NCBI RefSeq assembly: GCF_900114915.1
Contig: NZ_FOUS01000001.1
Location: forward strand, 558,001-622,000
Reading direction: 5' to 3'
Length of the DNA stretch: 64,000 nucleotides
From: Bradyrhizobium sp. Rc3b
GTDB taxonomy: Bacteria > Pseudomonadota > Alphaproteobacteria > Rhizobiales > Xanthobacteraceae
The notes beneath the pieces were generated by a model. It ran no database searches. It saw nothing but the letters and a program-made list of their open reading frames with translations, and was not told the origin of the DNA. The stretch's first letter is position 1; each line of letters opens with the position of its first letter. This document shows positions 1 to 7,539 of this stretch, piece after piece. The position numbers and the translations under genes were made by a program.

Positions 1-22
1 GCAAGAACCCAGGGAGCACGCC

Positions 23-355
23 ATGCAACACACCATGGTTCCCAGTGATCGCGTCGAACACGTCGCCGTCTATGGGTGTGACGGCACGAAGCTCGGCACG
101 ATCGAGCGATTGATGCTCGACAAGGTCAGTGGAACGGTCGCTTACGCGGTGGTCAAGACCGGCAGGCTGCTCGGGACACATCATCATTATCCCGTGCAGT
201 GGAGCGCGTTGAAATATGATCCGGGACGCCAGGCCTTCCAGGCCGACCTGACGCCGGAGCAATTGAGTAGCGGTCCCTGCGAATTCGATGGCGATGAGTT
301 CGACTGGGGCGATCGCTCGCGGCCGTACCAGCATCCGAACTACTGGTCGATCTAG
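23..355 (+). CDS. PRC-barrel domain protein
   Basis: A 110-residue soluble protein. Residues about 10-75 form a PRC-barrel: VEHVAVYGCDGTKLGTIER followed by a predicted strand pattern and the VKTGRLLG..HHHYPVQW segment. PRC-barrels bind RNA, protein or photosynthetic reaction-centre subunits; in rhizobia short stand-alone copies have no defined role. The C-terminus is rich in Asp, Trp and Pro. ATG at 23 follows AGGGAG at 11-16 at good spacing; an in-frame ATG four codons later is an alternative. The family call is fairly secure, the function unknown. Confidence 0.8.
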   Translation: MQHTMVPSDRVEHVAVYGCDGTKLGTIERLMLDKVSGTVAYAVVKTGRLLGTHHHYPVQWSALKYDPGRQAFQADLTPEQLSSGPCEFDGDEFDWGDRSRPYQHPNYWSI

Positions 356-445
356 CCAGCAAGACGGCCCGGCCGCCCGCATTCCCGGCGCGGACGCGGC
401 TGGGCTCGAGCCGCGGCCGCCGAGCAGTCGCTGACGTGAGTCCAC

Positions 446-880
446 CTATCCGGCGAGCGGCTGTTCGCCGACTTTGGGCCAATAGGTGCCAAAGCTCCAG
501 AGGCCGCCCTCCGGATCGCGCGCGGCGAAATCGCGGCTGCCATAATCGGTCGTGTAGGGCTCCATCTCGATCTCTGCACCAGCGGCTTTCACCTTCGCAT
601 AGAGCGCGTCGGGATCATCAACGGCCATGTAGACGGCATCCGTCCGCCGGCCGCCGATGTCGCCCACAACTTTGGCGTAGGCATCGTCGCGATGCGCGCC
701 CAGCATGAGGATCGACGATCCGAACGCCAGCTCGGCGTGAACGACCGTGCCCTCGTTGCGGTACACCACGCGTTCGGCGAAGCCGAGAACGTTCTTCAGC
801 CAGGCGATCATCGCCTCCGCATCCCTGCAGCGCATGGTGTGGTAGAGGCGCGGCGCTTCATAGCCGTTCGGCTGGTTCAT
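446..880 (-). CDS. VOC family protein (PhnB/glyoxalase-like)
   Basis: 144 residues with the beta-alpha-beta-beta-beta repeat of the vicinal oxygen chelate fold. It starts RLYHTMRCRDAEAMIAWL and carries an LGFAE..VYRNEGTVVHAEL segment and a C-terminal RDPEGGLWSFGTYWP, the usual end of glyoxalase/bleomycin-resistance-like proteins. The second-half metal ligand would be the Glu of DPEGG; the substrate cannot be read. A GGAG lies 8 bases before the ATG. It is downstream of, and co-directional with, the AraC gene at 1021, a common pairing in which the regulator controls a small VOC gene; the 140-base gap leaves room for its own promoter. Confidence 0.8.
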   Translation of the reverse strand: MNQPNGYEAPRLYHTMRCRDAEAMIAWLKNVLGFAERVVYRNEGTVVHAELAFGSSILMLGAHRDDAYAKVVGDIGGRRTDAVYMAVDDPDALYAKVKAAGAEIEMEPYTTDYGSRDFAARDPEGGLWSFGTYWPKVGEQPLAG

Positions 881-1020
881 GAAACTCTCCAGGTTCGGTA
901 CGAGACGTTCGATGCAAGTGCTTGCAAGCTTGCTGCAGAGCTGACCCTAGTTCGGATCACGGCGGCTGGCTTGAACAAATGGGACTTGACCGTCTCGGGC
1001 CGTCTGGCCGCTGTTTGGCG

Positions 1021-1848
1021 CTAGCCCCCGCCGTCGCGCATCAGGCGGGGATCGACGACGTCGAGCCGCGCGGCCCATCCGGTCGGCGTCTCGCCGCTGA
1101 AGATCCGGAAATCGCGCGCGAGATGCGCCTGGTCGGCATAGCCGGCGTCCGCGGCAATGGCCGCCCAGCCGCCCGTGCCGTCCGTCCGGGCCAGCGCGCA
1201 GGCTCGATGAAAGCGCAGCATCTGGGCCAGCGTCTTGGGCGCAACGCCGATCTCGTTGTGGAAGCGGCGCGTGAGATGCTTGCGGCTCCAGCCGATGTCG
1301 GAGGCGATGTCGGCGATCCTGACCGCGCCCGCGCCTCGCCAGAGCATCTCCAGGGCGAAAGCCACCGCAGGCGAGGGCTCGTGCACGGCGCGGCGACGCA
1401 CGAAGTCTTCCACGATCTCGAATCGCCGCTGCCAGCCGACCGCCTCGGCCACCCTGGCGCGGAGGTTCTCGCCATCCCGTCCCAGAATGTCGTCGAGGCC
1501 GACCATGCGCGCGGTCAGGTCGGGCACGGCGCCTCCGAAGAAGCGATACGCCCCGAGCGGCGTGAAATCGACCTGAACGCATTCGGCGCGGCCGTCGGAT
1601 TCGATCACGACCGGTCCGGGAAACAGACCCGCCGCGAAGCTCGGCTGCGCGTCGGCACGATCCGGTTGGTGTCCGAGCGCAATGCGGAAGGGCGTTCCCA
1701 AATTCACCAGCAGCGGCAGCGCGAGCGGCGCGGCGTGCCGGAAGGCGGAAAGGCCGAGGCCGCGCTCGCGATAGAACGAGATGCTCGAGATCAGCCGCGC
1801 AAGGCGCGGCGAGGCCGGTCGACGGATGACATCGGCAGGTGCGTCCAT
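1021..1848 (-). CDS. AraC-family transcriptional regulator
   Basis: 275 residues. The N-terminal half (about 1-150) resembles the cupin-like sensor domain of AraC proteins: PLLVNLGTPFRIALG, FAAGLFPGPVVIES, VQVDFTPLGAYRFFG. The C-terminal ~100 residues hold two helix-turn-helix motifs: VRIADIASDIGWSRKHLTRR, then WAAIAADAGYADQAHLARDF with the family's typical GETPTGW ending. The effector is unknown. The start lies 6 bases after the stop of the upstream transglutaminase gene, so the two are probably co-transcribed, with the VOC gene further downstream. Confidence 0.85.
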   Translation of the reverse strand: MDAPADVIRRPASPRLARLISSISFYRERGLGLSAFRHAAPLALPLLVNLGTPFRIALGHQPDRADAQPSFAAGLFPGPVVIESDGRAECVQVDFTPLGAYRFFGGAVPDLTARMVGLDDILGRDGENLRARVAEAVGWQRRFEIVEDFVRRRAVHEPSPAVAFALEMLWRGAGAVRIADIASDIGWSRKHLTRRFHNEIGVAPKTLAQMLRFHRACALARTDGTGGWAAIAADAGYADQAHLARDFRIFSGETPTGWAARLDVVDPRLMRDGGG

Positions 1849-1854
1849 CGTGTG

Positions 1855-2457
1855 CTACCGCTCCGCCGCTTCGCGCTCCATGTCGCGGCCCGACAGATCC
1901 TCGCCCTGCATGTTGGCGTAGTCGCGCGCCATTTCGCGCATCAGGAATTTTGCGGGCACGTCGTGATAGGTGCCGCGGTCGTTGACATATTGCATGTAGG
2001 CGCGCCCCTCGCCGTCGAACGGATGCAGCAGCGCGTCGGTATGGCCGTCGAAATCGAGCGGGGCTACGCCGACCTTGGCGCACAGCATGTCGTTGAAGGT
2101 CGGCGTCGCCTTGCGCCAGGCGCCATCGACATGCACCTCGGTAAAGCCGTGCCAGGTGAAGATGTCGGTGCCCATGCTCGCGCGCAGCTTCTCTGTGGTG
2201 AGATGGTTCTTCACGTCCGCAAAGCCGACCCGTGCGGGAATGCCGTGGACGCGGCAGGCGGCGGCATAGAGCGCGGCCTTGCCGACGCAATAGCCCTGGC
2301 CCGCGGCGAGAACGCTCGAAGCACGAAACGTCTCGGCGACGCGCATGCTGACGTAAGGATTATAGCGGATGCCATCGCGCACCGCCTTGTAGAGCACGCT
2401 CGCTTTTTCGCGCGCGCTCGCATCCGCGCGCACGGCGTCGGCCGCAAATTGCTGCAC
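1855..2457 (-). CDS. Transglutaminase-like (cysteine protease fold) protein; start uncertain
   Basis: 200 residues from a GTG at 2457. The transglutaminase core is clear: GQGYCVGKAALYAAACRVHGIPAR holds the nucleophilic Cys, TWHGFTEVHVDGAWRKATPTFND the His, and HPFDGEGR follows. Such proteins act as peptidases or amidases. The frame continues about 25 codons upstream in protein-like sequence (ILPDTIRRLYTDPGEYIDS), back to an in-frame TGA near 2535, with no ATG, GTG or TTG and no ribosome-binding site before the GTG. An out-of-frame ATG overlaps that TGA. Either a rare start is used or the 5' end carries a small lesion. The last bases abut the AraC gene. Confidence 0.75.
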   Translation of the reverse strand: MQQFAADAVRADASAREKASVLYKAVRDGIRYNPYVSMRVAETFRASSVLAAGQGYCVGKAALYAAACRVHGIPARVGFADVKNHLTTEKLRASMGTDIFTWHGFTEVHVDGAWRKATPTFNDMLCAKVGVAPLDFDGHTDALLHPFDGEGRAYMQYVNDRGTYHDVPAKFLMREMARDYANMQGEDLSGRDMEREAAER

Positions 2458-2630
2458 GGCCGGATGATCGCTGTCGATGTACTCGCCGGGATCGGTGTAG
2501 AGGCGGCGGATGGTATCGGGAAGGATGTCCGGTCATGTCAGGAGCTTAGCAGGCGATCGCCGCGGAACTCAAATCACGCGATGCGGGTCCATGATACGCC
2601 TTCGAATTGCGTCGAGGCGCTGCCGCCCTC

Positions 2631-3026
2631 TCACTGCCGGTTACGCATCCAGTCGGCGAGGCCCGATATCGCCTTGTCGAGCTCCAGCCGCGCCGCCGTG
2701 TCGGTCACCGTCTCCTCCATCGCGCCGCGCATGCAGAGCATCCACGCATCGCGCTCGGCATCGCCGATGGCAAAGCCGATGTGGCGCTGGCGCAGCCGCG
2801 GATGGCCCTTCTCGGGGGTATAGAGGCGCGGGCCGCCGGTCCATTCGGTGAGATAGCGCTTCAGCACATCCCTGATCAGGCCTAGGTCGTCCGCATGCAT
2901 CGCGCGGATGATCTTCGCCTCCGGCAGCGCGTCCATGCGGTCGTAGAAGCGATCGACCAGGGCGTCGATCGTCGCACTGCCGCCGATCCGCTCAAACATG
3001 GAGGTGGTGACGTCGGTGGAGGTCAT
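2631..3026 (-). CDS. Group II truncated haemoglobin
   Basis: 131 residues matching the 2-on-2 truncated globin fold. It has a FERIGG start, DRFYDRMD with the B10 Tyr, AMHADDLGLIRDVLKRYL, then EWTGGPRLYTPEKGHPRLRQRHIGF, where the last His is the proximal haem ligand, and DAWMLCM with the G8 Trp typical of group II. These proteins bind O2 or NO and are linked to NO detoxification or microaerobic life. The first ATG at 3026 has a poor ribosome-binding site; an internal ATG at the FERIGG segment would remove nine residues. It is single and faces the repeat at 3093. Confidence 0.85.
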   Translation of the reverse strand: MTSTDVTTSMFERIGGSATIDALVDRFYDRMDALPEAKIIRAMHADDLGLIRDVLKRYLTEWTGGPRLYTPEKGHPRLRQRHIGFAIGDAERDAWMLCMRGAMEETVTDTAARLELDKAISGLADWMRNRQ

Positions 3027-3092
3027 TAGTGGGTCTCAATGCCTATTGATGGGCGTTAATATAGTGTTGCTAACGGTCGCGCAAAATCCTCC

Positions 3093-3226
3093 GCTGTCGT
3101 CCCTGCGAACGCAGGGACCCATAACCCCAGGGAGCAGTTTGGCGAAGGCTGGCCGTTTGGGATTAGCAGCCCGGATCAATCGATAGATCACGCGGTATGG
3201 GTCCCTGCGTTCGCAGGGACGACAGC
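3093..3226. repeat. Palindromic intergenic repeat, family A copy 1
   Basis: A ~134-bp element bounded by near-perfect inverted arms built on TCGTCCCTGCGAACGCAGGG, each arm itself a hairpin. The inner sequence (CAGTTTGGCGAAGGCTGG, then GATAGATCACGCGGTATGGG) recurs at 11871-11998; diverged copies are at 25573-25693 and 28893-29028. It lies between the globin gene and boxR, downstream of boxR, and could act as a terminator. It codes for no protein of its own. Confidence 0.85.
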
Positions 3227-3248
3227 AGAGCGTTTCGATGCAGCTCGC

Positions 3249-4157
3249 CTACAGCGCCACACTGCGCAGGCCGAAGCTGCGGGCCTCGTTCTGCAGCACC
3301 GGACGCACCGCATCGATCAGCCGTGCGGCCGCCGCATCGACGGAGAGACCTGCCGTGTCCACCACTGCCGTCGCGCGCGAGTACAGCGGCTCGCGGCTGA
3401 GCAGGATGTTGCGCAGCTCCGCCATGGCGGAGCGGTCGTCGGCCATCGGGCGCAGGTCGCCCTGGCGACGGACGCGGGCCATGTGCTCCTCGGGCTCGGC
3501 CTTCAGCCAGATCGTGTAGAACGAGGTCAGGATCTGGTCGAACGTCAAAGGCTCGGACACGATGCCGCCGCCGGTCGCCAGCACCATCAGCTCGTTGCGC
3601 GCTAGCAGCTGCTGCAGCGCCGCCTGCTCCATGCGGCGAAAACCTTCCTGGCCGTACAGCGCGATGATCTCGGCGACCGAGAGACCGTTCTGCTGCTCGA
3701 CCTCCTTGTTGAGCTCGACGAAGCTCCAGCCGACTTTCTTCGCCAGCATGCGCCCGAGCGTCGACTTGCCGGCGCCGCGCAGGCCGATCAGCGCGATGCC
3801 GCAGAACGGAGCGCGTCGCGGCGCCGAGGCGCTGCCCCCAGTGAGCAGATCTTTTGCCTGCGCGATCTGCGCAGGCGTGGCCTTGCGCAGCAGGTCACGA
3901 AACATCTGCCAGTCCGGTGTCGGATCGGCGCTGGGAAGCAGATCTTCGAGATGCGCGCCCATCGCGTCCGAGACGCGGCGCAAGAGCACGATGGAGACAT
4001 TGCCCTTGCCGCTTTCGAGCTGCGCGATGTAGCGCTCCGAAATCCCCGATACCTTGGCGAGCACTTTGCGCGACATGCCGCGCAACGCGCGCATGGTGCG
4101 CACGCGCTGGCCGAGCTGTTCGAGAAAGCGGGATTCGGCGTCGGGACTGTCGGTCAT
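3249..4157 (-). CDS. boxR: BoxR/BzdR-type regulator: XRE HTH fused to shikimate-kinase-like domain
   Basis: 302 residues. Residues about 10-70 form an XRE helix-turn-helix (VRTMRALRGMSRKVLAKVSG, ISERYIAQLESGKGNVSIVLL). After a linker, residues about 120-300 match shikimate kinase, with Walker A GLRGAGKSTLG and the LATGGGIVSEP motif. In Azoarcus BzdR and its BoxR paralogue this domain senses benzoyl-CoA rather than phosphorylating shikimate, and the protein represses benzoate genes until the CoA ester appears. It is divergent from bclA with 139 bases between starts, the expected place for shared control. The order of domains and the neighbours make the assignment strong. Confidence 0.93.
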   Translation of the reverse strand: MTDSPDAESRFLEQLGQRVRTMRALRGMSRKVLAKVSGISERYIAQLESGKGNVSIVLLRRVSDAMGAHLEDLLPSADPTPDWQMFRDLLRKATPAQIAQAKDLLTGGSASAPRRAPFCGIALIGLRGAGKSTLGRMLAKKVGWSFVELNKEVEQQNGLSVAEIIALYGQEGFRRMEQAALQQLLARNELMVLATGGGIVSEPLTFDQILTSFYTIWLKAEPEEHMARVRRQGDLRPMADDRSAMAELRNILLSREPLYSRATAVVDTAGLSVDAAAARLIDAVRPVLQNEARSFGLRSVAL

Positions 4158-4201
4158 GAGCCTTCTTTAAGGGATGTCTTTTTTGAAGGGTGTCCTGCGG
4201 C

Positions 4202-4234
4202 GCATTTTAATGAAACATAATGCCTGCTAGCATT
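4202..4234. promoter_or_regulatory. Candidate BoxR operator in the boxR-bclA divergent promoter
   Basis: Three alternating half-sites: GCATT (4202-4206), AATGC (4219-4223) and GCATT (4230-4234). The last two form AATGC-CTGCTA-GCATT, a perfect 5-bp inverted repeat with a 6-base spacer. The position between boxR and bclA and the ATGC/GCAT core fit the TGCA-containing palindromes reported for BzdR/BoxR operators. Binding is inferred. The spacing differs from the boxC site at 7487. Confidence 0.5.
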
Positions 4235-4296
4235 GACAGCAAGCCGCCGCGGTGTCTTTCTATGAATTATAATTCTAAATCCGGGGGAGAAGTCCA

Positions 4297-5838
4297 GTGA
4301 GCGAGGGATCCTATAACGCGGTGACCTGGCTGCTCGACCGTAACGTCGAGGAGGGCCGCGGCAACAAGCTGGCCTTCGACGACACCGTCTCGCGGCTCAC
4401 CTATGGCGAGCTTCAGCGCGAGAGCCGACGCACCGCCAACATGCTGCGCCGGCTCGGCGTCCGCCGCGAGGAGCGCGTGGCGATGATCATGCTGGATACG
4501 GTCGACTTTCCGGTCGTGTTCCTGGGCGCGATCCGCGCCGGGATCGTGCCGGTGCCGCTGAACACGCTGCTGACCGCGGACCAATACGCCTACATCCTCG
4601 CCGACTGCCGCGCGCGTGTGCTGTTCGTCTCCGAGGCGCTCTACCCTGTCATCAAGGACGTGGTCGGCCGCATGCCCGATCTCGAGCATGTCGTGGTCTC
4701 CGGCGCCAAGCAGAACGGGCACAAGCAGCTCGCTGAAGAGCTTGCGGGCGAGAGCGATCAGTTCACCACCGCCGCGACGCATCCTGACGAGCCCGCGTTC
4801 TGGCTCTATTCGTCCGGCTCGACCGGCATGCCCAAGGGCGTGCGCCATATCCATTCGAATTTGCAGGCGACCGCCGACACCTACGCAAAACAGGTGCTCG
4901 GCATCCGCGAGAGCGACGTGTGTCTTTCCGCCGCAAAGCTGTTCTTTGCCTATGGCCTCGGCAATGCGCTGACCTTCCCGATGTCGGTCGGCGCCAGCGT
5001 GATCCTCAACAGCGAGCGCCCGACGCCGGCGCGGATGTTCGATCTGATGAATCGCTACAGGCCGTCGATCTTCTACGGCGTGCCGACCTTGTTCGCGGCC
5101 ATGCTCAACGACGAGACCATGAAGGCCGAGCGTGGCGGCGGCGCCTTGCGCATCTGCACCTCGGCCGGCGAGGCGCTGCCGGAATCCGTCGGCACCAGCT
5201 GGAAGGCGCGCTTCGGCGTCGACATCCTCGACGGCGTAGGCTCGACCGAGCTGTTGCACATTTTTCTCTCGAACGCGCCCGGCGACATCAAATACGGCTC
5301 CTCCGGCAAGCCGGTGCCGGGCTATGCGGTGCGGCTGGTCAACGAGGCCGGGCAAGACGTTGCCGACGGCGAGGTCGGTGAGCTCCTGGTCGATGCACCC
5401 TCGGCCGGCGAAGGCTACTGGAATCAGCGCCACAAGAGCCGCCGGACCTTTGAGGGACCGTGGACCCGCACCGGCGACAAATATGTTCGCGATGCAGATG
5501 GCCGCTACACCTTCTGCGGCCGCGCCGACGACATGTTCAAGGTCTCCGGCATCTGGGTCTCGCCGTTCGAGGTCGAGAGCGCGCTGATCACCCATCCGGC
5601 CGTGCTGGAGGCCGCCGTCGTGCCCGAGGCCGATCCGGAAGGATTGCTCAAGCCGAAGGCCTTCGTCGTGCTGCGCCCCGGCGCGACGACGAGCGATCTT
5701 CAGGAAATGCTGAAGGAGCACGTCAAGCAGAAGATCGGCCCGTGGAAATATCCGCGCTGGATCGACGTGGTGGAGTCCTTGCCGAAGACGGCGACGGGCA
5801 AGATCCAGCGGTTCAAGCTGCGGGAAGGGGCGAATTGA
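4297..5838 (+). CDS. bclA: Benzoate-CoA ligase
   Basis: 513 residues, the usual length. This AMP-forming acyl-CoA synthetase activates benzoate to benzoyl-CoA, the entry step of the box pathway, in the cytoplasm. The adenylate-forming motifs are all present: YSSGSTGMPKGVRH (P-loop), DGVGSTELLHIF, the TGDKYV region, GRADDMFKVSGIWVSPFEVE (hinge) and the C-terminal PKTATGKIQRF with the catalytic Lys. Start is GTG at 4297 after GGGGGAGA. It heads a set of co-directional genes (hydrolase, DUF309, boxC, boxB) and diverges from boxR. Benzoate rather than another aryl acid is inferred from the cluster and the overall sequence. Confidence 0.92.
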   Translation: MSEGSYNAVTWLLDRNVEEGRGNKLAFDDTVSRLTYGELQRESRRTANMLRRLGVRREERVAMIMLDTVDFPVVFLGAIRAGIVPVPLNTLLTADQYAYILADCRARVLFVSEALYPVIKDVVGRMPDLEHVVVSGAKQNGHKQLAEELAGESDQFTTAATHPDEPAFWLYSSGSTGMPKGVRHIHSNLQATADTYAKQVLGIRESDVCLSAAKLFFAYGLGNALTFPMSVGASVILNSERPTPARMFDLMNRYRPSIFYGVPTLFAAMLNDETMKAERGGGALRICTSAGEALPESVGTSWKARFGVDILDGVGSTELLHIFLSNAPGDIKYGSSGKPVPGYAVRLVNEAGQDVADGEVGELLVDAPSAGEGYWNQRHKSRRTFEGPWTRTGDKYVRDADGRYTFCGRADDMFKVSGIWVSPFEVESALITHPAVLEAAVVPEADPEGLLKPKAFVVLRPGATTSDLQEMLKEHVKQKIGPWKYPRWIDVVESLPKTATGKIQRFKLREGAN

Positions 5839-5858
5839 TGGTGCGAACTGCACTTGCT

Positions 5859-6031
5859 TACCCTCCCCTGGAGGGGGAGGGTCGGCACGCGATCGAGCGC
5901 AGCGAGATGCGTGACGGGGTGGGGTGATCTCTCCACGCGGGCACTGCATCTGCGGAGAGACTGTCACTCCACCCCGATTCACATCTCGCTACGCTCGCTG
6001 TGAATCGACCCTCCCCCTCCAGGGGAGGGTA
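5859..6031. repeat. Long inverted repeat with 26-bp perfect arms (CCTCCCCT-type family C)
   Basis: A 173-bp element. The arms at 5859-5884 and 6006-6031 are exact reverse complements, built on CCCTCCCCTGGAGGGGGAGG. The inside also shows partial symmetry (GATGCGTGACGGGGTGGGG against CACTCCACCCCGATTCACAT). It sits between bclA and the hydrolase gene, so bclA transcription must read through a strong hairpin to reach downstream genes. Related GC-rich elements are at 58307-58462 and 59928-60048. Confidence 0.88.
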
Positions 6032-6067
6032 GGCATCTCGGCCTTGGCTAGGAATGGGACTTCGACC

Positions 6068-6886
6068 ATGACCAACCTCACCCCCACCGGCTTCCTCAGC
6101 ATCGGCGGCGCCAGCCTCGAATACAAATGGCTCGCGCCTGCATCGGCCGACGCCCCCACCATCGTCATGCTGCATGAAGGGCTCGGCTCGGTTGGGCTCT
6201 GGGGCGATTTTCCCGAGAAACTGCAGCAGGCCACCGGTGCCGGCATCTTCGCCTATTCGCGCGCAGGCTACGGCCATTCGAGCCCGGTGACATTGCCGCG
6301 GCCGCTCGACTACATGCAGCGCGAGGCGCTCGACGTGCTGCCGAAGCTGCTCGACGCGATCGGCTTCAAGCGCGGCCTGCTGCTCGGCCATTCCGACGGC
6401 GGCTCGATCGCGACGATCTATGCCGGCGCGCATCAGGATCACCGCCTGAGCGGCCTCGTGCTGATCGCGCCGCACTTCATCGTCGAGGACATCTCGGTGA
6501 AATCGATCGCGGAGATCAAGACCAGCTTCGAAACCACCGACCTCAAGGCCAAGCTGGCGCGCTGGCACAAGGATGTCGACAACGCCTTCTACGGCTGGAA
6601 CGGCGCCTGGCTCGATCCGAAATTCCGCGATTGGGACATCTCGGAATATCTGGCCTATATCCGCGTTCCCATGATGGTCCTGCAAGGTGCAGGCGACCAA
6701 TATGGGACATTGCGTCAGGTCGAAATTGCGCAGGAAGAGTGTTATTGTCCGATAGATTTTAAAGTCATTTCAGACGCGGGCCATTCCCCGCATCGTGAAG
6801 CGCCGGGGGCGACGCTTGACGCGATTGAGCAATTTGCAAAAGCGGCCCTGCGCGACGATCAGGGACTCCAGGGACGCGCCGCATGA
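6068..6886 (+). CDS. Alpha/beta hydrolase in the benzoate cluster
   Basis: 272 residues from the ATG at 6068; the open frame extends further upstream only through the repeat. The fold is clear: VMLHEGLGSVGLWGDFP (oxyanion region), LLLGHSDGGSIATIYA with the nucleophile Ser109 in G-H-S-D-G, and DAGHSPHREAPG with the catalytic His. The substrate is not readable. A CoA-thioesterase or a ring-cleavage product hydrolase would fit its place between bclA and boxCB, but this is inference. It may be cotranscribed with the DUF309 gene 18 bases on. Confidence 0.82.
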   Translation: MTNLTPTGFLSIGGASLEYKWLAPASADAPTIVMLHEGLGSVGLWGDFPEKLQQATGAGIFAYSRAGYGHSSPVTLPRPLDYMQREALDVLPKLLDAIGFKRGLLLGHSDGGSIATIYAGAHQDHRLSGLVLIAPHFIVEDISVKSIAEIKTSFETTDLKAKLARWHKDVDNAFYGWNGAWLDPKFRDWDISEYLAYIRVPMMVLQGAGDQYGTLRQVEIAQEECYCPIDFKVISDAGHSPHREAPGATLDAIEQFAKAALRDDQGLQGRAA

Positions 6887-6904
6887 CCATGCGGAGGCAC
6901 ATCG

Positions 6905-7441
6905 ATGAATGTGCCTTCACATGCGACCGGCCAATTGCCATGGCCGCAATGGGCCTATGTGCCGGGCGAGACCGGCGCCATCGAGGCCGATGACGAAACG
7001 CTTCGCTTGGCCAAGGCGCTGGTGCCCTCGGCCTTTCGCGGCTACGTGCCGGCCCGCCATCCGGCGCTGCGCTACGGCCTCGCGCTCAACGATCGCGGCT
7101 ATTTTTGGGAAGCGCAGGAGGTGCTGGAGACGGTGTGGGCCGCAGCCCCGCAGAGCGGCCGCGAACGCATCCTGCTGCGCGCCTGCATCCACATCGCCAA
7201 TGCCAATTTGCGCCTGCGCATGCAGAAGGCGCATTCGGCCGCGCGCCTGTTCGGCGACGCTCTGACCGAGCTGCGCGCGTTGAGCGCACGCAAGGTCGCC
7301 AGCGGCGGCGACGGTTTCGTCGAGAGCTTTCCGGTCGCGGCCCTGGTGGCGCTGCTCCAGGCCAAGATCGGCCGCCCGCAGCTCGCAAAGGGCGACTGGA
7401 TCGCGCTTGGCGCGATCGTGCGGTCCTGGCCGACTGCATGA
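6905..7441 (+). CDS. DUF309 domain protein
   Basis: 178 residues. It contains the DUF309 core: RYGLALNDRGYFWEAQEVLETVWAAAPQSGRERILLRACIHIANANLRLRMQKAHSAARL, an all-helical bundle with conserved Trp-Glu-His-like positions. No biochemical function is established for the family. It starts 18 bases after the hydrolase gene and ends 45 bases before the boxC operator, so it closes the first transcription unit of the cluster. Presence within a box cluster may be functional or accidental. Confidence 0.8.
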   Translation: MNVPSHATGQLPWPQWAYVPGETGAIEADDETLRLAKALVPSAFRGYVPARHPALRYGLALNDRGYFWEAQEVLETVWAAAPQSGRERILLRACIHIANANLRLRMQKAHSAARLFGDALTELRALSARKVASGGDGFVESFPVAALVALLQAKIGRPQLAKGDWIALGAIVRSWPTA

Positions 7442-7486
7442 AACAAAGTGCATGAGCCGGCAGTTAAGGGCTAGACGCATCCAAAA

Positions 7487-7506
7487 AGATGCACTATTGT
7501 GCATCT
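7487..7506. promoter_or_regulatory. Perfect inverted repeat before boxC, candidate BoxR operator
   Basis: AGATGCACTATTGTGCATCT: 7-bp arms around CTATTG, with further TGCA cores upstream at about 7435 and 7449. TGCA repeats within palindromes are the reported recognition pattern of BzdR. It lies 34 bases before the boxC ATG, where a bound repressor would block transcription. A clear -35/-10 pair was not identified. Confidence 0.6.
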
Positions 7507-7539
7507 AACGCTAAACCAAAACGAGCTCAAGGGTGGCCC

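Noticed and set aside
922..2823. 633-residue plus-strand ORF
   Set aside because: Runs antisense to AraC, transglutaminase and globin genes; composition is that of a high-GC shadow frame.
3249..4157. Functional shikimate kinase (aroK)
   Set aside because: The XRE domain and the box neighbourhood fit BoxR, not an aromatic-biosynthesis enzyme.
4267..5982. 571-residue minus-strand ORF
   Set aside because: Antisense to bclA, which has all motifs; the ORF has no recognisable domain.
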